Virus record (IMG/VR): IMGVR_UViG_3300046425_000473 | Location: 1 to 40,817 of that record | Length of the DNA stretch: 40,817 nucleotides | Reading direction: 5' to 3' (one strand) | From: a virus | Shown here: in pieces, positions 7,894-16,170 of the stretch | Position numbering within the stretch: position 1 is the first letter of the stretch | How the letters are laid out: each line of letters opens with the position of its first letter | The notes under the pieces: model-generated | What the model saw: only the letters and a program-made list of their open reading frames with translations | Databases searched by the model: none | What the model was told of the DNA's origin: nothing | Made by a program: the position numbers and the translations under genes

Positions 7894-9207
7894 TTATAAA
7901 CTGTGTATATTAGAATTAGTAACTTCGTCAGTTTCAGTAAGCCTCATGTAATTATAGTTAATGCCTAATTTACATTTAGAACCTCTACCTTCACCGTCTC
8001 TTATTTTGAGTATTTTGAGCCAATACTCGTAGCTAGCTCTCATGATATCATCTTGAATAATACCTAGCATGATATCTGCCGTATGTGAAAGACCGGCTGA
8101 TTCTGCAACGTCTGTCATTGTGATATCACTGGAGTTATATCCGTTTCTTGTAATTTGAGTAGCTGTTACGATTAACCAACCGTTTCTTACGCCCATTGCT
8201 CTAAGATCTTCTGCTATTTGCTTGATCTTTAAATAGGTATTTTCAGAATTAGGATTTCTAAAATTAGAAAGAATGTTGATGTAGTCAATAACAACTGCTC
8301 CTAATTTTATTTTTCTTTCTTCTTCAATTTGTTTTAAATAGGCTTCAATATCTGGAACCGTCGCCTGTGAAGTTGGAAATTGTTTAACAAATAATTGGCC
8401 CGGTGGGGTAAATCCGTCTCCTACTGTTTCTAACTTTCTTTTAATTAAATCTGCGTTCTTAGATTTTTCTTCGTAATCAGATATATCAATTCCTAATAAA
8501 TTAGAACCTATTCTTTTCATAAATTTAGGAGCTGACATTTCCGCTGTTATAACTGCAGTGTTAGTTCCCATCTTAACAAAGTTTGCTGCATCATTTGCAA
8601 GATAAATCGATTTACCGATGTTCTGTTCACCTACATAAACTACTAAAGATCCATCTTTATCGTATCCTCCGTTAAGGGCTCTATCTAAAAAATTATATCC
8701 TGTGGAAACCTTTTCAGCATCTTCAAAGGAGTGGTCTTCGGGTTTAAAGAAGTCTAATCCGAGATCAGAATTAAATACGATTGAGTTTCTATCATTAATT
8801 AATGTTTTAACCTTAGAAATGATCGAGTCTGCATTATCCGGTGTTACTTCGGTAGTTTTAATATACTCTATTGTATCGATAAGAGTGTTATCAAAATTAC
8901 GCCATTTTATCCATGCTTCTGCCGTAGAAGTTAACCATTCTTCATCATATTGATCTAGGTCTACGTCGTATACTATATCTACTATTGATTCTTCTACTTT
9001 TCCAGCTATCTTATCATTTTTGATAAGTAGTTTCATTTGCTCATTAGTTGGAGTTTCGTGAAACTTATCGTAGAATTTAGTGGTTAAAAAATGAATTAAG
9101 TCTATATCTTCAGAGGTATAAAATCCTCTCTTAATATTGCCTAAATATTTAGGTTTTTGTAGAGATAACTTAAAGAATATTTTTTCAAAATCGGGTCCAA
9201 ACTTCAT
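7894..9207 (-). CDS. 41: Replicative DNA helicase gp41 (DnaB-like)
   Basis: 437 aa. An N-terminal domain is followed by a RecA-like core with Walker A GEQNIGKS at 193-200, Walker B VVIDYINIL and a late RDGEGRGSKCKLGINYNYMRL-type motif. As in other DnaB-family helicases it should form a hexamer on the lagging strand, moving 5' to 3' and partnering the primase encoded at 38 kb. It is followed 1 base later by the 148-aa gene. An ATG start with an A-rich leader fits its neighbours. Confidence 0.92.
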   Translation of the reverse strand: MKFGPDFEKIFFKLSLQKPKYLGNIKRGFYTSEDIDLIHFLTTKFYDKFHETPTNEQMKLLIKNDKIAGKVEESIVDIVYDVDLDQYDEEWLTSTAEAWIKWRNFDNTLIDTIEYIKTTEVTPDNADSIISKVKTLINDRNSIVFNSDLGLDFFKPEDHSFEDAEKVSTGYNFLDRALNGGYDKDGSLVVYVGEQNIGKSIYLANDAANFVKMGTNTAVITAEMSAPKFMKRIGSNLLGIDISDYEEKSKNADLIKRKLETVGDGFTPPGQLFVKQFPTSQATVPDIEAYLKQIEEERKIKLGAVVIDYINILSNFRNPNSENTYLKIKQIAEDLRAMGVRNGWLIVTATQITRNGYNSSDITMTDVAESAGLSHTADIMLGIIQDDIMRASYEYWLKILKIRDGEGRGSKCKLGINYNYMRLTETDEVTNSNIHSL

Positions 9208-9270
9208 ATTTGTTTTTTTATAGTTATTCTACTGTTAATTCTTTTTTTGTTTTTTTGACTTGGATAATCA

Positions 9271-9582
9271 TTATAGAAAAGGGTTTATTTTTATTTTATA
9301 TGCTTCCTTTCCTTCGTTTTCATTGGTCTGTTCTATAAGACCCATCCCTATCGCTTCTTGCAAACCTTTTTCTATATTCTCGTCTTTTCCTTTTGCAAAA
9401 TATTTTTTAAGAGCATGTTTAGTAAAACTTGCCTTTTGTCTATCTGGTTGCCTTACTGCTCTCGTAATAAATATATGTAATATGTCAAATGCGTCTGGAA
9501 AAGATTCGAGCTCTTCTTGAATACCTAGTACATATTTTATAGGTAACTTATCCTCATCTATCTTGTTTATATTTAACTCCAT
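9271..9582 (-). CDS. Hypothetical winged-helix-like protein between uvsX and 41
   Basis: 103 aa. From ~residue 50 on, the pattern KASFTKHALKKYF, IEKGLQEAIGMGLIEQ, AYKIKINPF reads as helix-helix-strand-strand of a winged helix. It occupies the place that gene 40 holds in T4 (uvsX-40-41), but I see no clear similarity to gp40. Its start abuts the uvsX stop. A DNA-binding accessory role in replication or recombination is inferred from fold and position only. Confidence 0.7.
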   Translation of the reverse strand: MELNINKIDEDKLPIKYVLGIQEELESFPDAFDILHIFITRAVRQPDRQKASFTKHALKKYFAKGKDENIEKGLQEAIGMGLIEQTNENEGKEAYKIKINPFL

Positions 9583-10691
9583 TATGCTTCACTGTCTTCT
9601 AACATTTCTTCAACATCGATTTGAGAAATCTCAGTATTGTAGTTAAATATTGGTTGAATGTGAGCTTCGATTTGCTCTAAGACTTCTTGTGTAAATACTA
9701 GATCTGAAAAGAAATCTTTGTTTGCAACTGTATGGTCTAGGTGTTTACATATCCATGTTCTTGCGGTTGCTTTTGGAATCTTTTCTCCTTTCACAATGTT
9801 TCCTCTTGTGATTCCACATATATCCCATGTTGCATATTGTTCTAATCCAACATAAGGATTCATACCTTCTGTAAAGTTTAAGTGAAACTTAATAGGATGT
9901 GGTTTTGCAAATCTATTTTTATCTGGCTTAGCAGTAACTATGATACCTACCTTTTCTGCTCCGTCTTTTAATTGCGCCTTATTTAACATCAATACAATTG
10001 ATGCCGCATACTGTGGTCCTGTTCCACCGCCTGCGATTTGCATTGGAATAAAGGATTGAGATTGGTATGTGTGGTTTGTAAATAAGAAAGGTATTTTAAG
10101 ATCTGCTAATGGGGTCATTATAATTCTAAAGATAGATTTTAAAACCTTAGATCTAGTCATATCTGATTTGTCAGAACCGCTTGCTGCGTCTGCTATTTCT
10201 TTCGCAGTTGCTAAGTTACCAGCTGAATCTAAAATAATCATTACTTTAGGAACTTCACCACCTGCTCTTTTAGCTTCTTGCATTTTCTTAGTAATCGTAG
10301 TTACAGAAGTTCTAAAATCTTGAACAGTGTTAGTTGGTTGATAATTTACCTTAGAAGTATCAATTCCGAACTTTTCCATTTGCTCTTTATCGACTGCTGC
10401 TTCTGAGTCATAGTAAATTACGCTATAACCTTTATCAATAGCTTCTCTTACTGTGTTTAGCATTAAAAAGGTTTTACCAGTTCCTGAAGGACCTGCAATA
10501 GAAGATGATCTATTATTGGGCCATCCCTTAAACAATGAACCTGATACGCATGCGTTTAAGTGGTAGTTTCCTGTGTGAATCCAATCTGTTACTTCTGAAA
10601 AGTTGGAACTTTCCATAATAGAACCTAAAGGATTTATATTAGCTAATTCGCTATTTAAATCGTCAAATGTAAAATCTTTATTTTTTGCCAT
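9582..10691 (-). CDS. uvsX: Recombinase UvsX (RecA-like)
   Basis: 369 aa (T4 UvsX: 391). Walker A GPSGTGKT is at 67-74, Walker B is VMIILDSAG, and the RecA-type loop region TNHTYQSQSF is followed by AGGGTGPQYAAS. The C-terminus is acidic (DVEEMLEDSEA), as in RecA/UvsX. It catalyses strand exchange. Its mediator UvsY and the branch-migration helicase UvsW are encoded at 37 kb. The start overlaps the end of the 62-aa gene upstream. Confidence 0.95.
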   Translation of the reverse strand: MAKNKDFTFDDLNSELANINPLGSIMESSNFSEVTDWIHTGNYHLNACVSGSLFKGWPNNRSSSIAGPSGTGKTFLMLNTVREAIDKGYSVIYYDSEAAVDKEQMEKFGIDTSKVNYQPTNTVQDFRTSVTTITKKMQEAKRAGGEVPKVMIILDSAGNLATAKEIADAASGSDKSDMTRSKVLKSIFRIIMTPLADLKIPFLFTNHTYQSQSFIPMQIAGGGTGPQYAASIVLMLNKAQLKDGAEKVGIIVTAKPDKNRFAKPHPIKFHLNFTEGMNPYVGLEQYATWDICGITRGNIVKGEKIPKATARTWICKHLDHTVANKDFFSDLVFTQEVLEQIEAHIQPIFNYNTEISQIDVEEMLEDSEA

Positions 10692-10866
10692 CTTTGAATA
10701 ATTTTTTTTCTTGTTTTCTTAGTGTTTCGAGTTCTTTTATTAGAACATCAGATTCTTTTTTTAAAGAATCCATTTTATCTTGTAGAGAAATTAACTTATC
10801 ATAAATAACTTTATACTTTACAACAAAAGCCTGTTGTTCTTCATTAAGTTTAGTTGGATCTAGCAT
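10678..10866 (-). CDS. Small coiled-coil protein
   Basis: 62 aa. Residues ~20-58 are Leu/Lys/Glu-rich with heptad spacing, predicting one long coiled coil with a basic end. It overlaps the upstream 61-aa gene by 17 bases and uvsX by 14 bases, so it belongs to the replication operon. No family recognised. Confidence 0.65.
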   Translation of the reverse strand: MLDPTKLNEEQQAFVVKYKVIYDKLISLQDKMDSLKKESDVLIKELETLRKQEKKLFKDGKK

Positions 10867-11035
10867 CTTCTCTTTCTTTTATTTCGTCAAATATACTAAT
10901 TTGATTTTTATCAGTTCTATTTGCTTCAAGTTCTTTAATAACTTCTGGCCAAACTAGGTTTCTAACCTTATTTCCTAATTCATAATTATTAGGATTTGTT
11001 TTTACCAATTCTATTATTTTACCTTTAAAATTCAT
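10850..11035 (-). CDS. Small protein with possible clamp-binding motif
   Basis: 61 aa, not recognised. It follows 43B by 10 bases and overlaps the next gene. Residues near 45-50 read QISIF, close to the bacterial beta-clamp-binding consensus QL(S/D)LF. The clamp and polymerase genes lie just upstream, so clamp binding is worth noting, but it is inference from a five-residue match. Confidence 0.6.
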   Translation of the reverse strand: MNFKGKIIELVKTNPNNYELGNKVRNLVWPEVIKELEANRTDKNQISIFDEIKEREDARSN

Positions 11036-11045
11036 TTTGTTTATT

Positions 11046-12242
11046 TTAGAATAATGATGTAGAGTAAATTAAGTTTCTATTTAGTCTTTGAAGACCCACT
11101 GAAGTTAAAACTCTATTGATCGGATCTATTACAGATTTTTCAAATTGAGTTTCATAATCTACTTGTGGAGCAATTTCATACGGATGAGCACCTGGCTGAT
11201 ACGCATACATTTCACATACATTATGGTTACAATGATATAGTTTTAGTTTTTCACCATTACCTATCATTTTATACTTATTTTTATATTTAGGATTCTGATT
11301 CATTAAGAAATTATAAAATCCTGCTGCTTTAACATTTGGAGGACATTTTAATCCATATTGAAATTCTATAGTGTCGTCTACGATATATTTTTCAATGTTA
11401 TTTGTTCTTTTATTGAAAGATATTTCGTCAACGTTAGCCATTTTAAATTCTTTCTTTGCAGTTTTCAAAAAAGAAACTAATCTACTTAACATGTCCGCAG
11501 TTGGTTTCTCAGAAAGAATTAATTTGAGAGCTTCGGTTAAATGCTTTCTCGCAAGTGTAGGAGTGGAAGACTGAATAGTATCAAATCCGATTGTCTTAAT
11601 TTTCTTAAGAGAAGGGTATCTGTCATCTATTTCTAATTTATCTTCCCATGCAATATCCTGTAAATACTTTTTCTTAGCTAGCCAAATTCCAGAATACGCT
11701 ATAGTTTCTAATTCGAAAAATAAGAAATTATCTGTATTGGTTGCTTCTGCATATTTTTTCATGGCGCCTGTTATATAATCTTTAATTCTAAAATTATATA
11801 GTTCCATGATAAATTTGTCAATAGGCATTTTTTCTTCGTGCCATTCAATAGATTCATACATTTCTTCAAATTGTACATAGCATGAATCTGTATCAATATA
11901 AACTACAGAAGGTCTTACTAATTTATTTTTAATAGAAATGTTAAAATGTTTGTGTACTTTCGAATCTTTAGGCCAAAATTCTTGAAAATATTTATTAAGA
12001 ATTTTTTCAGAATATAGAATTGCGTTTTGACCCTGTAATGTAATTGACTCTGCAATGTCTATGTTAAAAAAATGGAACCACTTATTACCAAATGCACCAT
12101 AAATAGAGTTCAGAGTTACCTTTACTGCTTGTTCATATGCAGTATACTTAGCGGACATAGTTTGATAATAGTCCGCTAAGTTTTGCATTTCATCCCTAGT
12201 AAGGTCTTCTTCGGGCTTGTTAATTAGTGTGTTTATATCCAT
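11046..12242 (-). CDS. 43B: DNA polymerase gp43, C-terminal half (43B)
   Basis: 398 aa. Family B polymerase motif B is KVTLNSIYGAFGN (from K41) and motif C is YIDTDS (D117, D119). A KKKY element follows at LAKKKYLQDI. The exonuclease domain and motif A are absent and lie in the separate gene at 16153-17550. The protein begins inside the fingers region, just before the helix carrying motif B, and ends in STSLF, a likely clamp-binding tail like those of T4/RB69 polymerases. It starts 3 bases after the clamp gene stop. Combined length with 43A is 863 aa, close to T4 gp43 (898), so nothing essential seems lost. Confidence 0.93.
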   Translation of the reverse strand: MDINTLINKPEEDLTRDEMQNLADYYQTMSAKYTAYEQAVKVTLNSIYGAFGNKWFHFFNIDIAESITLQGQNAILYSEKILNKYFQEFWPKDSKVHKHFNISIKNKLVRPSVVYIDTDSCYVQFEEMYESIEWHEEKMPIDKFIMELYNFRIKDYITGAMKKYAEATNTDNFLFFELETIAYSGIWLAKKKYLQDIAWEDKLEIDDRYPSLKKIKTIGFDTIQSSTPTLARKHLTEALKLILSEKPTADMLSRLVSFLKTAKKEFKMANVDEISFNKRTNNIEKYIVDDTIEFQYGLKCPPNVKAAGFYNFLMNQNPKYKNKYKMIGNGEKLKLYHCNHNVCEMYAYQPGAHPYEIAPQVDYETQFEKSVIDPINRVLTSVGLQRLNRNLIYSTSLF

Positions 12243-12245
12243 CTA

Positions 12246-13001
12246 TTACTCTGCTGTTTGGCAAGTTGCAATAGTTAAAAGTGTTTCAGAATCATTAGAT
12301 CTTAGAACAACTCTATTGTCTAAGACATGGGCTGTATAATCTTCTTTATCTAAAAGATTTAGGTATTTTTTGAAAAGAGTTACATTAGTTCCTGAATCAC
12401 CATCGTAATCAGGTGTTACTAGCATATTATAAGTTTTACCTAATAATTTAACTCCATTTCCATTCGCGTTAATTGAGAAGGTTTCTTCTTTATCTAATGA
12501 GAATAGGTTTCTCACTTTAGCAAGTGAAGTATAGTCTAAATCAAACTTGAAAGTAGACGCTTCGGTGTTAAAAATACCTTGAATTTGAGAATCCGTAAGG
12601 TCTTTATATCCTAATGATGGCTCAGAACATGCTAATGTGATTTCTAATTCATCATTAAAGATTTTAAATGTAGTTGCTACACAATCTTCTTCGTTTTCTA
12701 CAAATTCTATTTCTGCAGAAATTGCGTCATAGTCAAATTGCTTAAATGCATCTGTAATTTTAGAAGCGTCAAAGAATGCTATCTTTAATTCTTTTTCTGT
12801 TTTAATAGCATCATCTTCTAATTGAAATACTTGAGCGATTGGCATCCTGTGATGCTTAACTGCATCTCTTTGTGGCAAGTAAGCTGATGCTTGTACTACG
12901 CCATCCTTTAATTTAAAATAGACAAAAGAATCAATTACTTTAAGTCTATTTACGAAGCCGATGAAGTTGTTTGAATCGACCTTACTGATTGAAATTTTCA
13001 T
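12246..13001 (-). CDS. 45: Sliding clamp, gp45-like
   Basis: 251 aa (T4 gp45: 228). It shows the two-domain, strand-rich pattern of phage processivity factors: an N-terminal KISISKVDSNNF, FDASKITDAFKQFDYD in the middle, and FKFDLDYTSLAKVRNLFSL opening the second half. Sequence similarity to T4 gp45 is low, so the call relies on pattern, size, acidity and position directly upstream of 43B. It would form a trimeric ring tethering polymerase and, in late transcription, gp33/gp55. The leader contains the motif TAGAATAA at 13026-13033. Confidence 0.7.
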   Translation of the reverse strand: MKISISKVDSNNFIGFVNRLKVIDSFVYFKLKDGVVQASAYLPQRDAVKHHRMPIAQVFQLEDDAIKTEKELKIAFFDASKITDAFKQFDYDAISAEIEFVENEEDCVATTFKIFNDELEITLACSEPSLGYKDLTDSQIQGIFNTEASTFKFDLDYTSLAKVRNLFSLDKEETFSINANGNGVKLLGKTYNMLVTPDYDGDSGTNVTLFKKYLNLLDKEDYTAHVLDNRVVLRSNDSETLLTIATCQTAE

Positions 13002-13058
13002 GAATGTATAATTTTTATTTGTTTATTATTCTACACAAAAATCATAAATTGTTTCAGT

Positions 13059-13097
13059 AAAAAAATCGAAGCCAGGAAGTAGCGAACTCCTGGCTTC
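13059..13097 (-). terminator. Strong rho-independent terminator after nrdA
   Basis: Minus-strand stem GAAGCCAGGA / TCCTGGCTTC (10 perfect pairs, loop of 10) at 13068-13097, followed by GA then seven T. It lies between the nrdA stop and the clamp start, so 45-43B may need their own promoter in the ~58 bases left, or read-through. Confidence 0.88.
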
Positions 13098-13103
13098 TAA
13101 AAT

Positions 13104-13119
13104 CCGAGAACTATCTCGG
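13104..13119 (-). other. Hairpin between nrdA and terminator
   Basis: Perfect 6-bp stem CCGAGA-TAGT-TCTCGG. Together with the next hairpin and the terminator it makes three stem-loops in a row. Possible mRNA 3'-end stabiliser or processing site. Confidence 0.5.
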
Positions 13120-13128
13120 CCCTAAGAC

Positions 13129-13144
13129 GTGGTCTTCAAACCAC
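13129..13144 (-). other. Hairpin directly after the nrdA stop
   Basis: Stem GTGGT / ACCAC with loop TTGAAG on the minus strand, 4 bases past the nrdA stop codon. First of three tandem stem-loops. Confidence 0.45.
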
Positions 13145-13148
13145 ACCT

Positions 13149-14996
13149 TTATCCATCACAAGCCAAGCAATCATCCATTGCTCGCTGTGCAATATCTCCT
13201 CTCAATACTGATTCAGTTCTCATATAGTAGAGTGTTTTTATTCCTTGCTTATAAGCTTCTAAATGAACTTGATTAATATACTTAGGTTCTGCCTGAGTAG
13301 GAAATGCTAAGTTTAAAGAAACTGCTTGATCTACGTACTGTTGTCTAACTCCCGCTTGTTTTACTAATTCCATCTGATTAATTTCCTTAAATGTTCTAAA
13401 CACATCTTTAACTGAAATATAAAGATCTTTTTCATGATCAGTTAATTTGTCATAGGCAGTCTGTCTGATTGGAGCATCGTTACTTCCTTCTTTTACCCAA
13501 TATTCATCTAATATATCAACTCCTTGAACAGAACCTCCATCTTCTAATATTTTATCCCATACACTTTTCTTATTTTGTTTAATCTTAGCTAGCATGTCTT
13601 CAAGTGCAGGATTCTTTCTAATAAAAGTTCCCTTTGCTGTTTGCTCAGTAAATACATTTGCGGCCCATGGCTCTATACCTGGAGAAACGTTACCTGCTAA
13701 TTTAGAATTAGAAACCGTAGGGGCGATTGCTCTTAGGTGAGTGTTTCTCATTCCAGTTCCTACACACCATAGCGGTTCTCCAAATTCTGTAGCTAAATCT
13801 CTACTTGCTCTTTCACTTTCTACTTTAATTTGTGAAAATATTTTTCTAGTTTCAAATTGTGCAGACAATGAGTCGAATGGAATATTTCTATCTTGTAAAT
13901 ATGTATGCCATCCTAGAACTCCAAGGCCTAATGCTCTTCCTTTTTCAGCGGATCTAACTGCATTTTCAAACCCTCTCATGTATTTTGCCCTGTGAATAAA
14001 TTCTTGAAGTACGCCATCTAAAAAGTACGTTGCTGTATAAATTAAATCAGTGTCTTTCCACTCATCATATTTCTTAAGATTCACAGAAGATAGACAACAT
14101 ACAAATGAATGATTTTCATCAGTATGTAGAGTAATTTCCGAACAGATGTTAGTCATATAAACTTTTAAACCATTTTGTTTATATGCATCAGGATTCATTC
14201 TATTGATATTGCCCTTAAACATTATATATGGTTCTCCCGTTGCTCTTCTTTTTCTAATCACGGCGGCCCATCTTTTACGAGCTTCTTTATCTCCAGCCTC
14301 TATCTTTTGCATAAACCCGTCAGATACTACAATACACTGGTGTACGTTTAAACATTGTCTGTTTACGTCACCTTTAGGTTCTCTAACCTCTAACCATTCC
14401 CAAAAATCATCATGTTCTATATCTATATTGACTGACGCTGCACCTCTTCTTACTGAACCTTGATTAGTTGCTAAAATTGTAGAATCATAAATTTTTATAA
14501 AAGGGACTACTCCGTCCGAGGTACCGTTCCCTGTAATAGTTGCTCCAGCTGGTCTAATTTGATTTACACCAATTCCAACTCCTCCTCCATGTTTAGCAAG
14601 TAACATTAACTCTAAATTTTTAGAACCTATATCGTGAATTGAATCAGCAACGTCGATCCCGAAACATGAAATTGGAAGGCCTCTTTCTGAACCTGTATTT
14701 GAAAAAACAGGAGTTGCAAGATTTAACCATCCTTTCCACATATAATCGAAAAATTTACTTGCTAATTCTGGTTTTCCTAATCTATGTGCCACTGTTGTTG
14801 AAACTCTCCAATATGCGTCCTTTGGAGTTTCTCCTTCTAAAAGATAACCTTTAGATACGGTTTTAACATATACTTCTGTGTTTGCCCATACTGGAAAATC
14901 TATTCCTAGCTTCCATCCTTCTGATTCTCCGCAATTTCTTTCTTTTCCCTTTTCGTTATACTCCGGACTTGGAGCATCGTTATAATTTCTAATCAT
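13149..14996 (-). CDS. nrdA: Ribonucleotide reductase alpha subunit (class I)
   Basis: 615 aa, shorter than T4 NrdA (754). The active site is present: C111 in ISCFG, N283/C285/E287 in TNICSEI, the partner Cys at C300/C301 in VCCLSS, the Tyr pair in LYYMRTES and the redox pair C610/C613 in CLACDG. The N-terminus begins close to the catalytic barrel (residue ~27 on), with no room for the ATP-cone that gives overall activity control. The phage enzyme is therefore probably not inhibited by dATP. With NrdB it makes deoxynucleotides for replication. nrdB lies 18 bases upstream. Both sit between the two halves of the split polymerase gene. Confidence 0.95.
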   Translation of the reverse strand: MIRNYNDAPSPEYNEKGKERNCGESEGWKLGIDFPVWANTEVYVKTVSKGYLLEGETPKDAYWRVSTTVAHRLGKPELASKFFDYMWKGWLNLATPVFSNTGSERGLPISCFGIDVADSIHDIGSKNLELMLLAKHGGGVGIGVNQIRPAGATITGNGTSDGVVPFIKIYDSTILATNQGSVRRGAASVNIDIEHDDFWEWLEVREPKGDVNRQCLNVHQCIVVSDGFMQKIEAGDKEARKRWAAVIRKRRATGEPYIMFKGNINRMNPDAYKQNGLKVYMTNICSEITLHTDENHSFVCCLSSVNLKKYDEWKDTDLIYTATYFLDGVLQEFIHRAKYMRGFENAVRSAEKGRALGLGVLGWHTYLQDRNIPFDSLSAQFETRKIFSQIKVESERASRDLATEFGEPLWCVGTGMRNTHLRAIAPTVSNSKLAGNVSPGIEPWAANVFTEQTAKGTFIRKNPALEDMLAKIKQNKKSVWDKILEDGGSVQGVDILDEYWVKEGSNDAPIRQTAYDKLTDHEKDLYISVKDVFRTFKEINQMELVKQAGVRQQYVDQAVSLNLAFPTQAEPKYINQVHLEAYKQGIKTLYYMRTESVLRGDIAQRAMDDCLACDG

Positions 14997-15014
14997 CTTT
15001 AGTTATATTATCTT

Positions 15015-16019
15015 TTAAAATAAATCATCTTCGTCCCAGTTTTCATCTTCTCCTGCTTTAGAATAGTCAGTTGGCCTAATTGCAAAAAAGTCAGTATGTG
15101 TGTGTCCTCCTGTGAGGTGATAAAACCAATCTAATTCAGAAGCAGATTCTTTATTATATTCAAATGCAGAAGAATAACCTAATTCTGCGAGCTTTTCGTT
15201 ACCTCTTTTCTTAATAAACTCCTTTAAATTAGAAGCTTTTAGGTTTTCAAGATCTCCCATTTCAAACATCTTATCAATAAATTGCATTTCCATGTCTATC
15301 ATAAGCTTTGCTGCCTCTTTAACTTCCGTTTCTACCTCGTCTCTTAGTGTAGGATATTCTTCGCACATGTGATTAAATAATTGGCATCCCATCTTTGAGT
15401 GTAAAGATTCGTCTCTTACTGACCACTTCATTTGTTGGCCAATACCCTTAAGAAGGTTTCTCATTTGAAAGGAATAAAGGACTGCGAAAGAAGAGTAAAG
15501 AGCTACTCCTTCTGCAAATGCTGAAAAAATAGCTAAAGATCTAGCAACCTCTTTCCTTGCCTCTGAGTTATGTTCAAGATCACTGTGCTTATATTCAGAA
15601 GTAGTATTCATCAAGAACTCAAATCTTTCAGCGGTAGAAGGTTCGTGTAAAAATCCTGAAAAATCATCTAATCCTAAAGTTTCATTTAAATAAGAATATG
15701 CAGTCGCATGTATAGTTTCTTGTGAACCAAACATCATAGCCATTTGTCTAATTTCATGCTTAGGAAACCAATCTGTAACCATATTAGTCCAATAATCAGA
15801 AACCGCACATTCAGTTTGTGCAAACCCCAAAAGAATATTACCAACTAAGTTTTTTTCAGAAGGAGAAAGATTCTCATTCCAATCCTTTACGTCTCCTTGC
15901 ATGGAGATTTCGGTATGTAACCAAAACGCTTGTGCCTGTTTTAACCATCCTTCTGTATAATATATTGGATATTCAAAAGGCTTAAATTCTACTCTTTCTT
16001 TAAAAATTGATGGATTCAT
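15015..16019 (-). CDS. nrdB: Ribonucleotide reductase beta subunit (class I)
   Basis: 334 aa. Metal ligands are visible as E101/H104 in QETIHATAY, E170 in FAEGVALYS and E204/H207 in RDESLHSK. The first acidic ligand lies in the TECAVSDYW helix. The radical Tyr is Y108, seven residues after E101 as in the E. coli enzyme. The C-terminal tail is acidic and ends DEDDLF; it should dock into NrdA. It lies after the terminator that follows 43A and before nrdA. Confidence 0.95.
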   Translation of the reverse strand: MNPSIFKERVEFKPFEYPIYYTEGWLKQAQAFWLHTEISMQGDVKDWNENLSPSEKNLVGNILLGFAQTECAVSDYWTNMVTDWFPKHEIRQMAMMFGSQETIHATAYSYLNETLGLDDFSGFLHEPSTAERFEFLMNTTSEYKHSDLEHNSEARKEVARSLAIFSAFAEGVALYSSFAVLYSFQMRNLLKGIGQQMKWSVRDESLHSKMGCQLFNHMCEEYPTLRDEVETEVKEAAKLMIDMEMQFIDKMFEMGDLENLKASNLKEFIKKRGNEKLAELGYSSAFEYNKESASELDWFYHLTGGHTHTDFFAIRPTDYSKAGEDENWDEDDLF

Positions 16020-16061
16020 AATTTACGTTTTCTTAATTTTTTACACAATAGACCTAAGTCT

Positions 16062-16090
16062 AAAAAAGACCACACTGATAACAGTTGGTC
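16062..16090 (-). terminator. Rho-independent terminator after 43A
   Basis: Minus-strand hairpin GACCA-ACTG-TTAT-CAGT-(G)-TGGTC, nine pairs with one bulged G, then six T. It would end the transcript of 43A and upstream genes before nrdB. Confidence 0.8.
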
Positions 16091-16144
16091 TCGGGTTGAT
16101 AGGTGTTATATATTCGAGTACATATGTTAACTACCATCCCGAGA
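16089..16144 (-). other. Wide inverted repeat flanking the 43A terminator
   Basis: Arms TCTCGGG (16089-16095 on +) and CCCGAGA (16138-16144 on +) are exact complements separated by 42 bases. They lie between the 43A stop and the terminator and overlap the edges of two other structures, so alternative folds are possible. Confidence 0.4.
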
Positions 16145-16170
16145 GAAAAAGATTAACTTAATCTTTTTCT
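16144..16170. repeat. 27-base palindrome over the 43A stop codon
   Basis: Perfect 13-base arms (AGAAAAAGATTAA and its complement) around one central base at 16157. It contains the last codons and the stop (16153-16155) of 43A. As RNA it can fold into an A-U-rich stem. It marks exactly where the polymerase reading frame was cut. Confidence 0.7.

Noticed and set aside
13059-13145. Possible tRNA, suggested by several stems in a row
   Set aside because: No T-loop sequence, no acceptor stem joining the ends and no CCA; the stems are separate hairpins and the last is a terminator.
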